Made by a program: the position numbers and the translations under genes
In this document: positions 7,793-16,834 of the stretch, piece by piece
How the letters are laid out: every line of letters starts with the position of its first letter
Position numbering within the stretch: position 1 is the stretch's first letter
Notes under the pieces: model-generated
Database searches by the model: none
Told to the model about the DNA's origin: nothing
What the model saw: only the letters and a program-made list of their open reading frames with translations
From: UBA7672 sp040398465
GTDB taxonomy: Bacteria > Pseudomonadota > Alphaproteobacteria > Caulobacterales > Hyphomonadaceae
Direction of reading: 5' to 3'
Assembly: GCA_040398465.1 (NCBI GenBank)
Contig: JBBAUA010000016.1
Location: 1-64,000 of the forward strand
Length of the DNA: 64,000 nt

Positions 7793-8623
7793 ATGGCACA
7801 CGCCTACGAAGACATCCTGTATTTCGCTGAAGACGGCGTCGCATGGGTCACGCTCAACCGGCCGGACAAGCTCAATGCATGGCGCGGCGAGATGGACCGC
7901 GACGTGCGGCACGCCATGCGCGCCGCCAGTGACGATGAGAGCGTCCGCGTGATCGTGCTCACCGGCGCGGGCAAGGGCTTCTGCGCCGGCGCCGACATGG
8001 GCATGCTGCAGACCATCCAGTCCGGCGACGCCGCCACCTCCCGCGGCGCCGTCAACGCCGCCCAGCCCTGGGACGCCACCGCGGACAAGAATTTTCAAAA
8101 GCAGTACTCGTGGTTCCCCGCCGTCCCCAAGCCGATCATCGCGGCGATCAACGGCCCGGCCGCCGGCCTTGGCATGATCATGGCGCTCTATTGCGATATC
8201 CGCATCGCCAGCGACACGGCGAAGTTCACCACGGCCTTTGCGCGCCGGGGGCTCATCGCCGAACACGGAATCTCCTGGCTGCTGCCGCGGCTCATCGGGT
8301 TCAGCGCGGCGGCGGACCTGCTCTATTCATCGCGCGTGATCACGGCGGCGGAGGCGCTGCAGATGCGGCTGGTGAACAGGGTGATCCCGGCCGCCGATTT
8401 CGCCAGCGAGGTCGCCGCCTACGCCCGCATGCTCGCCCACGAAGTCTCGCCGCGCTCGCTCCGCGAGATGAAGCGCGAGATCTGGGCCGCGCAATTCCAG
8501 ACCCTCGGCGACGCCATCGAAAGCGCCAACGCCGACATGGCCCCCAGCTTCAAGTCGGAAGATTTCAAGGAAGGGGTCGCGCACTTCGTGGAGAAGCGCC
8601 CGGCGAAGTTCACGGGGAGGTAG
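7793..8623 (+). CDS. Enoyl-CoA hydratase/isomerase family protein
   Basis: A 276-residue crotonase-fold enzyme. It has the standard start (VAWVTLNRPDKLNAW), the first oxyanion loop GFCAGADMGML and the second, GPAAGLGMIMAL, and a Glu in the ARRGLIAEHG helix where hydratases place a catalytic acid. The usual role is hydration or isomerisation of an enoyl-CoA in fatty acid or amino acid breakdown; the exact substrate is open. AGAGAGA lies before the ATG. Its last 14 bases overlap the end of the convergent membrane-protein gene. Confidence 0.92.
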   Translation: MAHAYEDILYFAEDGVAWVTLNRPDKLNAWRGEMDRDVRHAMRAASDDESVRVIVLTGAGKGFCAGADMGMLQTIQSGDAATSRGAVNAAQPWDATADKNFQKQYSWFPAVPKPIIAAINGPAAGLGMIMALYCDIRIASDTAKFTTAFARRGLIAEHGISWLLPRLIGFSAAADLLYSSRVITAAEALQMRLVNRVIPAADFASEVAAYARMLAHEVSPRSLREMKREIWAAQFQTLGDAIESANADMAPSFKSEDFKEGVAHFVEKRPAKFTGR

Positions 8624-10850
8624 GGCTCGCGCCCTCGGGCGTCTGCGGGCGTGACTCGGTTGCTGGTGGACAGACCTCGTCGATCCGTGACCTCAGCGCA
8701 TCGACGAGTGCGGTGTAGGCTGCCCCCGCCGAGCGGAATGCTGCGGGTCCGTTGGATAGCGTTTCGTTCAACGTTTCCTGCAGCGTCAGGCAGTCGTCCA
8801 CCTTTGGCAGGACGCGGCGGATCGATTCTGCCGCGAGTCTGGTCGTGTACTGGAACAGGTCGCGTTCGCCTTGGGGACCGACCGCGACGTCGCGCAGCAT
8901 CTCCAACAAGGCGACAGGAGAGGCGCTCACACGCGTTTCCGCAACTTCGATGAGACGCTCCTTGAGATCTCGCATTCCAGATGTGTTACGCAGTTCGAAC
9001 ATCAACACACGGATATCATCAAGCTCGATACGATGAGCGCGCGCTTCGTGTTCTACAAGCGCTTGCTCGATCGTGCGGAACAGCAGGAGTTCGTTGCGGT
9101 GTGTCGCCGCGATGTTCTGGGCCACCACAATCGCGGGATCGAGTGTCTGCCCGCGTTGCTGGAAAATCTGCGCAATGAATGCCTTCTGTGCGGGATCGTC
9201 ATTGGAGCCAGCATATATCTGACGAAGTCGGGTAAGGTCGTAGCGGCGGAAATCAACGAGTTCGGTATCGGTCAAGCGAGACAGGTTGAACTTGTGTTCT
9301 GATCCATCAATGCGTGTCTCCCGTACCGCGCGCGCTAGCGCGGTCTTTTCCACCAACTCGTCGAGCCGGTTGATCTGGCCCACAGCAAACAATGACTTCT
9401 GCTGGGAGTTGCGGCTAGCAATGCCGATGGCCTGAAGCAGAGATGCGATCAGGATGAGGTCAACAAGCGCGCGAGCGAGGAAGATCGCGTGCGCTCCATT
9501 GGGCCAGTAGGGTTGGATCGAGAGTTCGGTTGGACGCACCTGATAGATGTCCGCCCAGTCGATAATTGGCAGCGCTTTGGCAAGTTCAAAACCAAAGTAT
9601 CCGAGCCACATCCCGAAATCGCCCGGCGTTGCGACGCGCGCCCCTTCATCGCCAAGCTGAAATATCTGCGTCACGCCTTGATCGGCCTGCATCCATGCGA
9701 TTGGAAGCAGCACGAGCACGAAAATGAAGCCAAGCAGCGTTTCGTCCTTGAAGTCCTCGCGAAATCCCACACGCTGCGGAGCGAGCGGGCTGAAGCCGGT
9801 GATTGACGCCATGTCGCGATCTTCCTCGACCCAGGCCCACAGGCGTGAAAGCGAAAGAGCGACGACAAGGCCAATGACGACGGGCACGAGTCCCAACGGG
9901 GGCGGCAGGAACCATGCGAGCAGAGCAAGGCTGCCCAGCGTCAGGATCAGAATACCGTAGCGAGAGCGGGTCTTGTGATGGTCCGCCCCCGCGACATGCG
10001 CCCCGAGACGAACGAGCGCAGTGTCCAGAAGATCGTAGAAGTCCACCAAGAAGCGCATGCGCGGCGCAGCCCTGTTGAACGCCGTTGCTGTCGCACGCAG
10101 CGGCGGAAAGCGCGCAATCCAGTCGAGAAACACGATCGTCGCGAACAGCGCGACAACGCCTATGAAGAGGCCCTGCCCGATACTTGCAGCGAGCGAAATG
10201 CCTTTGCTTTGCATGCCAAGATAAACCGCGCCGCCGCCAATTCCGAAGAACAGGATGGTCGCGAGAATTGCGCCGAGCGACTCGGCGTTGCGATAGCTCT
10301 CGAGTCGCTCCTCGATGGCTTCGGCAGCCTCGGCCGCTGATGCGCCCTGCCGACGCGCTGCGTTCTCAGCAGCACGCCGATTGCGCGCACGATGGTGGGC
10401 GAAGAGCGCGGCGTTCCAGACGCGCGGAACGAAGGCCAGCGCGAGAAAGCCGAAGAACGCGACGCGCTCAGCCTGGCCCGCCAGCATGTTGCGGCCGCTG
10501 AGGTTGTCAGCAATAGCAAGCGATGCGAGCACAACGAGGATCGCCGACGTAATCATCGGCATCAGCAAGCGAGGACCAGATGCGACGGTTTCCTCGCCAT
10601 CAAGCGCGAAAAGCAGGATCGGCAGCCACAGTATGTTGGTCGCGGCGAGGAAGTACCAGCCAAGCTGTGTATTGATGAGGTTACCGGCGCCAACGACCGC
10701 CGTGGCGGCGAGCAGCACAAACGCGCTTGTCAGGCACCAGAGCGTCAGAAGCCCTGACCTCGTGCCAAAAACCCATGCGTTGATCTTTGGTTGCTCGGCA
10801 ACGCCACCGATCATCGGTGGTTTGACACCCGCCCCGTCCGCCATACCCAT
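8610..10850 (-). CDS. Large polytopic membrane protein, unknown
   Basis: A 746-residue protein that I do not recognise. The first 470 residues hold about ten hydrophobic spans, with a charged cytoplasmic loop rich in Arg, Ala and Glu near residues 150-190. The last 270 residues are soluble, helical and charged and contain Leu-rich segments such as LLLFRTIEQALVEHEARAH. No transporter, kinase or nuclease motif is visible. It lies 83 bases downstream of the penicillin-binding protein gene on the same strand, so the two may share a transcript. The start could be the ATG at 10850 or the one at 10844. Its end overlaps the hydratase gene by 14 bases. Confidence 0.8.
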   Translation of the reverse strand: MGMADGAGVKPPMIGGVAEQPKINAWVFGTRSGLLTLWCLTSAFVLLAATAVVGAGNLINTQLGWYFLAATNILWLPILLFALDGEETVASGPRLLMPMITSAILVVLASLAIADNLSGRNMLAGQAERVAFFGFLALAFVPRVWNAALFAHHRARNRRAAENAARRQGASAAEAAEAIEERLESYRNAESLGAILATILFFGIGGGAVYLGMQSKGISLAASIGQGLFIGVVALFATIVFLDWIARFPPLRATATAFNRAAPRMRFLVDFYDLLDTALVRLGAHVAGADHHKTRSRYGILILTLGSLALLAWFLPPPLGLVPVVIGLVVALSLSRLWAWVEEDRDMASITGFSPLAPQRVGFREDFKDETLLGFIFVLVLLPIAWMQADQGVTQIFQLGDEGARVATPGDFGMWLGYFGFELAKALPIIDWADIYQVRPTELSIQPYWPNGAHAIFLARALVDLILIASLLQAIGIASRNSQQKSLFAVGQINRLDELVEKTALARAVRETRIDGSEHKFNLSRLTDTELVDFRRYDLTRLRQIYAGSNDDPAQKAFIAQIFQQRGQTLDPAIVVAQNIAATHRNELLLFRTIEQALVEHEARAHRIELDDIRVLMFELRNTSGMRDLKERLIEVAETRVSASPVALLEMLRDVAVGPQGERDLFQYTTRLAAESIRRVLPKVDDCLTLQETLNETLSNGPAAFRSAGAAYTALVDALRSRIDEVCPPATESRPQTPEGASPTSP

Positions 10851-10933
10851 CCCCAGGAGGCTTTTGCCTCTCTTTCCAGCGAGGGCACACTACGCTGGGC
10901 GCCTGGGAAAGTGCAACAAGCACAGGTTAGGGG

Positions 10934-12862
10934 TTAACCCCCGTCCCTCGCCTCCACCGCCGCGAATGCGCTCGACAGGCGGCGGTAGAAGTTGAGGCGG
11001 TCCATATCCTCGTTGGAGAGATACTCCTCGGCTTTCTTGGCGCCGGGAAGAGGTTCGGGCGTAATGCCGTCGTGGGCGACCTGCATCATGTTGGACCAGA
11101 TGCGGGCCGACATTTCGCCGCCGGTGATGCGTGCCATCGGCGTGTCGTCGTCATTGCCGACCCAGACGCCGCCGACGAAGCGCGTGGTGTAGCCGAGGAA
11201 CCAGGCGTCACGCCATGCCTGGCTGGTGCCGGTCTTGCCAGCAATGTCCCAACCGCCGAAGCGCGCGGCGCCGCCCGTGCCGTTCACGACTACGCGGCTC
11301 AGCATGCCATTCATCTGCGAAGCGAGTTCTTCCGGATAGATGCGCGGGGCCTGTGCGGCAGGATTGGAATAGAGAAGGTCGCCCTTCGAGTTGCGGATCT
11401 CCTCGATAATGTAAGGCGACATCTTGAGACCGCCCTTGGCGAGCACGCCGAACGCCGCAACCATTTCGTAAAGCGTCACTTCATCGGAGCCGAGCGTGAT
11501 CGACGGATAGTTGTGCAGGGGCGACGTGATGCCGAATTCACGGGCGAGGGCCGTCACTTTCGGGATCCCGATCTCGTAGCCGACTTGTGCGGCGACAGTG
11601 TTGAGCGATTCCGCCAGCGCTTCGGAAAGGGTGACAGCGCCGCGATACTCGCCGCCATAATTGCGCGGGCGCCAGTCCTGGATCGTCACAGGCATGTCGA
11701 AACGCACGGTGCCGGGCGTCAGGCCGTCTTCGAGGGCTGCGGCGAAGACGAACATCTTGAACGCCGAGCCGGGCTGGCGGCGCGCCTGCGTTGCGCGATT
11801 GAATTTCGATTTCTTGTAGTCGCGCCCGCCGACCATGGCGCGGATCGCGCCGGTCGCGTTGTCGACGATGATCGCCGCGCCTTCAGACGCCCGCCGATCG
11901 CGGCCCATGGTGGCGATGCCGTTCTCGACGGCTTTCTGGGCCGCCTGCTGCAGCTTCATGTCGAGCGATAGCTTGATGACCATGTCCGGCGGCGGATTGG
12001 GCAACAGGTCGGCCACGCGCTCAACCGCGTAGTCCAGGGCGTGGCTGGTGAAGGCGTCCGACGTGGGCGTGACGAAGACGAGCGGCTGTGCAGCCGCCTC
12101 GTCGCGCGCCGCCTTTGTAATGAAGCCGGCTTCCACCATCTGGTCGAGCACATAGGCCTGGCGCTCTTTCGCCTTGGCGCTCTGGGCCTGCTGGGCGAGG
12201 CGCGAGGGCGCCTTGGGGAAGGAAGCCAGCATCGCGGCTTCGGCGATGGTGAGGTCGGCCGGCGCCTTATTGAAGAAGGTGTGCGCGGCGGCGTCGACGC
12301 CCCACGCGCCGGCGCCGAGATAGATGCGGTTGAGATAGAGGTCGAGAATGTCGTCCTTGCTCAGCAGGCGTTCGAGGTCGCCGGCGAGGCGCGCTTCCTG
12401 CGCCTTGCGCTTGATGGTCTGGTCGGGCGTGAGGAACAGGTTCTTGACCAGCTGCTGCGTGATCGTCGAGGCGCCCTCCACCGTGCGGCCGGCGCGGGCG
12501 TTGGCCAGCATCGCGCGGACGATCGCCGACATGTCGACGCCGGTGTGCTCACGGAAGCGCTTGTCCTCGGCGGCGATGAAGGCGTTGGTGACGTGCGGCG
12601 GCAGCGTCTTGGCGGAAACGGCGCGGCCATAGCGGAAACCACGCACGGCGATGGTCTTGCCCTGTGTGTCGATGAATTCCACCGCTGGCTCGCGGTTCAT
12701 CGTCCACAGCGTCTCGCGGTCGGGCAGCGCAGGCATCTGCGCGAACAGCGAATTCCACAGCAGGCCGAAGGTGATCAGGCCGACAGCTGCCGCCGTCCCC
12801 ACGATCTTGACGATCGGCGGGCCCCATTTCATGAGCGGGCTGCTCACTGCGTGCGTCGCCAT
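10934..12862 (-). CDS. Penicillin-binding protein 1A family (bifunctional)
   Basis: A class A penicillin-binding protein that polymerises and crosslinks peptidoglycan. After a cytoplasmic tail and one membrane span (about residues 15-40 from this start), the GT51 transglycosylase domain shows EDKRFREHTGVD and the TITQQLVKNLFL motif. The transpeptidase domain has SAFK (Ser366), SLN and KTGT in order. I prefer the ATG at 12862; the frame is open to a GTG at 12916, and neither has an ideal ribosome binding site. No OB-fold domain of long PBP1A proteins is evident, so this is a short form. A distant LpoB-like gene at 27701 could encode a regulator. Confidence 0.92.
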   Translation of the reverse strand: MATHAVSSPLMKWGPPIVKIVGTAAAVGLITFGLLWNSLFAQMPALPDRETLWTMNREPAVEFIDTQGKTIAVRGFRYGRAVSAKTLPPHVTNAFIAAEDKRFREHTGVDMSAIVRAMLANARAGRTVEGASTITQQLVKNLFLTPDQTIKRKAQEARLAGDLERLLSKDDILDLYLNRIYLGAGAWGVDAAAHTFFNKAPADLTIAEAAMLASFPKAPSRLAQQAQSAKAKERQAYVLDQMVEAGFITKAARDEAAAQPLVFVTPTSDAFTSHALDYAVERVADLLPNPPPDMVIKLSLDMKLQQAAQKAVENGIATMGRDRRASEGAAIIVDNATGAIRAMVGGRDYKKSKFNRATQARRQPGSAFKMFVFAAALEDGLTPGTVRFDMPVTIQDWRPRNYGGEYRGAVTLSEALAESLNTVAAQVGYEIGIPKVTALAREFGITSPLHNYPSITLGSDEVTLYEMVAAFGVLAKGGLKMSPYIIEEIRNSKGDLLYSNPAAQAPRIYPEELASQMNGMLSRVVVNGTGGAARFGGWDIAGKTGTSQAWRDAWFLGYTTRFVGGVWVGNDDDTPMARITGGEMSARIWSNMMQVAHDGITPEPLPGAKKAEEYLSNEDMDRLNFYRRLSSAFAAVEARDGG

Positions 12863-12992
12863 GCTCGTGCCGTCAGCCTCCAGAGGCGATGCGTGCGTCG
12901 CCGCCCCCACCTCCACATAGCATCACGCCTCGGCATGTCACGTAGCGCGCGCCGCGATGGGCGCAATGGCTCAACAGCGGGAGATTTCCTGC

Positions 12993-14348
12993 CTAATTGT
13001 CATACTTCCCGCCGCCTGCATCGTCCGGATTGGACGTCAGCCGTGAAGGCGCCGGTGGCGGAGGTGGCGGCGGCGGCGGAGAAGGCGGATTGTAGCGATT
13101 GCCGCCGGATGGCGCCGCGGGTGGCGGCGACGCGCTTTGCGGCCGGGGCGCTGGCGGAGGAGACGCGCTCTGGGGCCGCGCAGCCGGCGGCGGCGGCGGC
13201 GGCGGGGGAGACGCTACGGGCGGCGGATTGTAGCGGTTGCCGCCTACCGCAGCTGGCGGAGGCGGGGGTGACGGCGGCGGTGTGGCGCCCGGAGACGGCT
13301 TCTGCCCGCCGAACAGCGGAGGATAGGTGTTCGGCGCGTTATTGTTGTCGCGATCATCGCGCTCGCGCGCCCGGAGCAGGCCATCGCCCCCACCATAACG
13401 CCAACCGCGATCCCAGTGATGGTCGTAGTAACTGTTCCAGCCATAGCCGCGCCCACCGCGGATCCAGTCGAGCCGCTGCCAAGCCGTGTCGTACCACACA
13501 CCCCAAGGGTACATGCGGCGATAGTCTTCGTAAGCCCAGATATCGTCCATCATGGCCGCATAGCGCCAGGCTTCGAAATCACGCTCGCGCAGGTCGGAGA
13601 TCTGCCGCGTGGCTTCCACGCGCCAGCGGCCCCAGGGCTGGGACTGCAGATAGAAATCGTAGGCGCCGATCGAGTTGTCGGCGAGCGCGCGGCGCCACGC
13701 CTCGTCGTCGCGGCGGTAGATCAGGTCGATCTCGCTGCGCGCCTCGTCCAGCCATTCCGACCGGGGATGGACGCGCATGAATGCCTCAAGCTCGCTGGGC
13801 GAGCCGGAACGTTTTGCTTTCACGAACGCGCCCTGGTCGGTGTTCCATAGCGCATCGAGTCGCGCGCGGGCATTGGCAGCGTTGGCGCCGCGCGGCCAGT
13901 CGTCGAGGAAAACTTCGTAAGCCTCGATCTGGTCCATGGCGCGAACTTCGGCCCAGTCGGCCTTTTCCTCGGCAGCGAGGCGCGGGGCGGCCAGAACGGC
14001 GCGACGCGCGTCAGCCGACTCCGCATTTGCGCCCCACGGGAAGCGAGCGAGATAAGCGACATAGCCATCCTCGGTGTCGGCCCGCTTTGCGGACGTGTAG
14101 GCCTCCGCCTCGATGCGGATCAGCTCGTCCGTGCGACGCTGGGCATTGACCACATACTGCCCATCGGGATGGACGCGCATGTATTCCGCATAGGCGGGCG
14201 GGGTATCAATGCGGGCCGCCTGGCTCCAGTCCATCTGGTGGAGCTCTTCCGGCGTCGGACCGGATTCGCACGCGGCAAGCAGCGCGATCGCAGAAACCGC
14301 GGCGGCAAGCACGGCAATCCGGCGATGGCGTTTGGTATTGGCAGACAT
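12993..14348 (-). CDS. Repeat lipoprotein with proline-rich tail
   Basis: A 451-residue lipoprotein; the signal ends LLAAC. Residues 40-300 hold six or seven imperfect repeats of about 40 residues with the pattern W..A...D....Y..YL...P.G....A, for example AYEVFLDDWPRGANAANARA and AYDFYLQSQPWG. The last 130 residues are low-complexity, rich in Pro, Gly, Ser and NRYNPP units. GGGAGGA precedes the ATG at 14348. The same repeat recurs in the TIR protein at 35342, the main clue to its context. Function unknown; a structural or assembly role in the envelope is plausible. Confidence 0.8.
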   Translation of the reverse strand: MSANTKRHRRIAVLAAAVSAIALLAACESGPTPEELHQMDWSQAARIDTPPAYAEYMRVHPDGQYVVNAQRRTDELIRIEAEAYTSAKRADTEDGYVAYLARFPWGANAESADARRAVLAAPRLAAEEKADWAEVRAMDQIEAYEVFLDDWPRGANAANARARLDALWNTDQGAFVKAKRSGSPSELEAFMRVHPRSEWLDEARSEIDLIYRRDDEAWRRALADNSIGAYDFYLQSQPWGRWRVEATRQISDLRERDFEAWRYAAMMDDIWAYEDYRRMYPWGVWYDTAWQRLDWIRGGRGYGWNSYYDHHWDRGWRYGGGDGLLRARERDDRDNNNAPNTYPPLFGGQKPSPGATPPPSPPPPPAAVGGNRYNPPPVASPPPPPPPPAARPQSASPPPAPRPQSASPPPAAPSGGNRYNPPSPPPPPPPPPAPSRLTSNPDDAGGGKYDN

Positions 14349-14489
14349 GATCCAGTCCTCCCGACTCTCAGGACTATATGAGGATTTATGAACAGGAGTG
14401 GAATGGCAACAGCCACCAGCCGAAACCGGCACGCTTGACGAATGCGCCCTCAAAGCGCCCCATCCGCCAAAAGAAACTGGGAGGAAACC

Positions 14490-16757
14490 ATGCCGACAAG
14501 ACTGCTCAGCGGTGTCGCAGCCGTCGCCCTGCTTGCCTCGTGCGTTAGCGCGCCCGGGGCTGGCGACCCGGGCATGTCGGCAGAAATCAGACGCACCGCC
14601 TATGGCGTGCCGCACATCAAGGCGAACGACTATGCCGGGCTCGGCTACGGCCTTGGCTATGCGGCGGCAGAGGACAATGTCTGCGAGATCGCCGAGCGCT
14701 TTCTCACCATCTCGGGCGAGCGCGCGAAATTCCTCGGCCGCGGAGAGAACGACGCCAACCTTAACAGTGACCTCTACCACAAGCGCCTGATCGCCAGCGG
14801 CGAGCTTGAGAAGCTGCTCGGCGGACCGGTCAACTCGCCCGACACGCCGAGCGCGGATGCGCGCGCGATGGCGCGCGGCTACGTCGCGGGCTTCTCGCGC
14901 TACGTCCGTGAGACCGGCGTCGCGAACATCACCGATCCACGCTGCAAGAATGCGGGGTGGGTTCGGGAGCTGACAGAGAGGGATTACTGGCGGCACCAGC
15001 TCGCGGGCCAGGTCGTGACCCAACTCAACGGTGTGGTCAGCGCGCAGCCACCGGGCGTGGGCGATCAGGCCTCAATCGCGGACGATCCGTTCATCGAGAC
15101 GACCCAGCTGGGCAGCAATGCCTATGGGCTTGGAAAAGAAGTGACGCAGTCCGGGCGCGGCATGCTGCTCGGCAATCCGCATTATCCGTGGGACGGGATG
15201 AACCGCTTCTACCGGATGCACCTCACCATTCCTGGCAAGCTGAATGTCGTCGGCGCGGGTCTCGTCAGCAATGCCTCCGTAGGCATCGGACATACCGAGC
15301 ACATCGCGTGGACGCACACCGTCTCGACGGCGCGCCGATTTGGCATGTTCGAACTGACGCTCGATCCGAACGATCCGACGCGGTACATTTATGACGGCGT
15401 TTCAACGCCGATGACGAAGATGGAGGTTACTGTCGAGGTGAAGGGCGAGGCGCCGGTAACGCGCTCGCTATACACGACTCGCTTCGGTGCAGTGGTCGAA
15501 ACGCAGACCTTCCCGTGGACGAAGACGCAGGCCTACGCCTTGCGCAACATTCCTCAGGGCGTTCGCTCGGCGGACCAGTACATCGCGCTGTGGCAAGCCA
15601 AGAACGTGCAGGAGCTGAAGGCCGCGCTCGGCAAGTATCAGGCGACGGGATTCAACACGACTGCCGCGGATGCGGGTGGCGAATCCTTCTTCGGCGACAT
15701 GGGCATGATGCCCAATGTCTCGAAATCGCTTGGCGACAAATGCGCGAAGTCCGACCTAGCAAAGAAACAATGGGCCGAAACGCGCGTTCCCGTGCTCGAT
15801 GGCTCAACTTCCGCCTGCGAGTGGGCGACGGATCGCGACTCCACCGCTCCCGGTGTGTTCGGGGCCAACAGCACGCCACACCTGTTCCGTTCCGACTATG
15901 TGAGCCAGAGCAATGACAGCCACTGGCTGACCAACCCGAACCAGCCGCTCGCCGGCTTCAGCCCGATCTTCGGCGATGAAGCGACGGCGCGCTCGATCCG
16001 CACGCGGCTCGGCATCGACATCGTCGATGACCGCGTCGCGGGCAAGGACGGCCTGCCCGGGGCGAAGTTCAATCTCGCGACGCTTCAGGGCGCCCTCTAC
16101 CAGAACCGCCACCTCGGCGCGGAGATTACGCGCAACGATCTGGTGAAGCACTGCAAGTCACTTGGCGATGAAAAGCTTGGGCCCGCCTGCGCAGCTCTCG
16201 CCGGTTGGGACATGAAGGTGAACCTCGACAGCCGAGGCGCACACCTGTTCCATCTGTTCGCCGAGAATGGCGGCCTGCAGTTCAAGGTCCCCTTCAATCC
16301 GGCCGATCCAGTCAACACGCCCAACACGCTCGACCTCGCCAACCCGAAAGTGACCGAGGCGCTGCGCAAGGCGGTCGATCGCCTGACCGAGCTGCGCATC
16401 CCGGTCGATGCGCGCCTCGGTGACGTTCAGCGCGAGACGCGTAACGGCGAACGGATCCCGATCCATGGCGGCGCCGGCCCGGAAGGCGTCTTCAACGTGA
16501 TCACGGTCGAAAGCCTCGAACCCGAACTCGGCTGGACCAGCATCCGCCACGGCTCGAGCTGGATCATGACCGTCGAATTCACCCCCGACGGCCCGAAAAG
16601 CCAGGGCATCCTGACCTACTCGCAATCGGTGAATCCCAACTCGCCTCACTATTCCGACCAGACCCATGCCTATTCGCGGAAGCAATGGGATAACCTTCGG
16701 TTCAGTGAGGCTGAGGTTGACGCGGGGACGGTGTCTCGGAAGACGATCAGCGAGTAG
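14490..16757 (+). CDS. Penicillin acylase family lipoprotein
   Basis: A 755-residue N-terminal-nucleophile hydrolase of the penicillin acylase/acyl-homoserine-lactone acylase family. The signal ends LLASC, giving a lipoprotein. The self-cleavage site is in QLGSNAYGLG: Ser209 would become the N-terminal nucleophile of the beta chain, leaving an alpha chain of about 190 residues. LLGNPHYPWDG and the later H.EH.AWTHT segment fit the family. Known members cut amide bonds of penicillins, N-acyl homoserine lactones or pyoverdine precursors; which applies here cannot be read. GGGAGGAAACC gives a strong start. It is divergent from the repeat lipoprotein, 141 bases apart. Confidence 0.9.
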   Translation: MPTRLLSGVAAVALLASCVSAPGAGDPGMSAEIRRTAYGVPHIKANDYAGLGYGLGYAAAEDNVCEIAERFLTISGERAKFLGRGENDANLNSDLYHKRLIASGELEKLLGGPVNSPDTPSADARAMARGYVAGFSRYVRETGVANITDPRCKNAGWVRELTERDYWRHQLAGQVVTQLNGVVSAQPPGVGDQASIADDPFIETTQLGSNAYGLGKEVTQSGRGMLLGNPHYPWDGMNRFYRMHLTIPGKLNVVGAGLVSNASVGIGHTEHIAWTHTVSTARRFGMFELTLDPNDPTRYIYDGVSTPMTKMEVTVEVKGEAPVTRSLYTTRFGAVVETQTFPWTKTQAYALRNIPQGVRSADQYIALWQAKNVQELKAALGKYQATGFNTTAADAGGESFFGDMGMMPNVSKSLGDKCAKSDLAKKQWAETRVPVLDGSTSACEWATDRDSTAPGVFGANSTPHLFRSDYVSQSNDSHWLTNPNQPLAGFSPIFGDEATARSIRTRLGIDIVDDRVAGKDGLPGAKFNLATLQGALYQNRHLGAEITRNDLVKHCKSLGDEKLGPACAALAGWDMKVNLDSRGAHLFHLFAENGGLQFKVPFNPADPVNTPNTLDLANPKVTEALRKAVDRLTELRIPVDARLGDVQRETRNGERIPIHGGAGPEGVFNVITVESLEPELGWTSIRHGSSWIMTVEFTPDGPKSQGILTYSQSVNPNSPHYSDQTHAYSRKQWDNLRFSEAEVDAGTVSRKTISE

Positions 16758-16834
16758 GCGAGATACGCCTCATTCAACGGCATTGGCTTGACGCTACGGC
16801 TTGACCTCCAGCCCGGCTTCCTGTCCATGCGCGC

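Noticed and set aside
12041..13780. A 579-codon open frame antisense to the penicillin-binding protein and the repeat lipoprotein
   Set aside because: It runs across two real genes on the other strand and has shadow-like composition.
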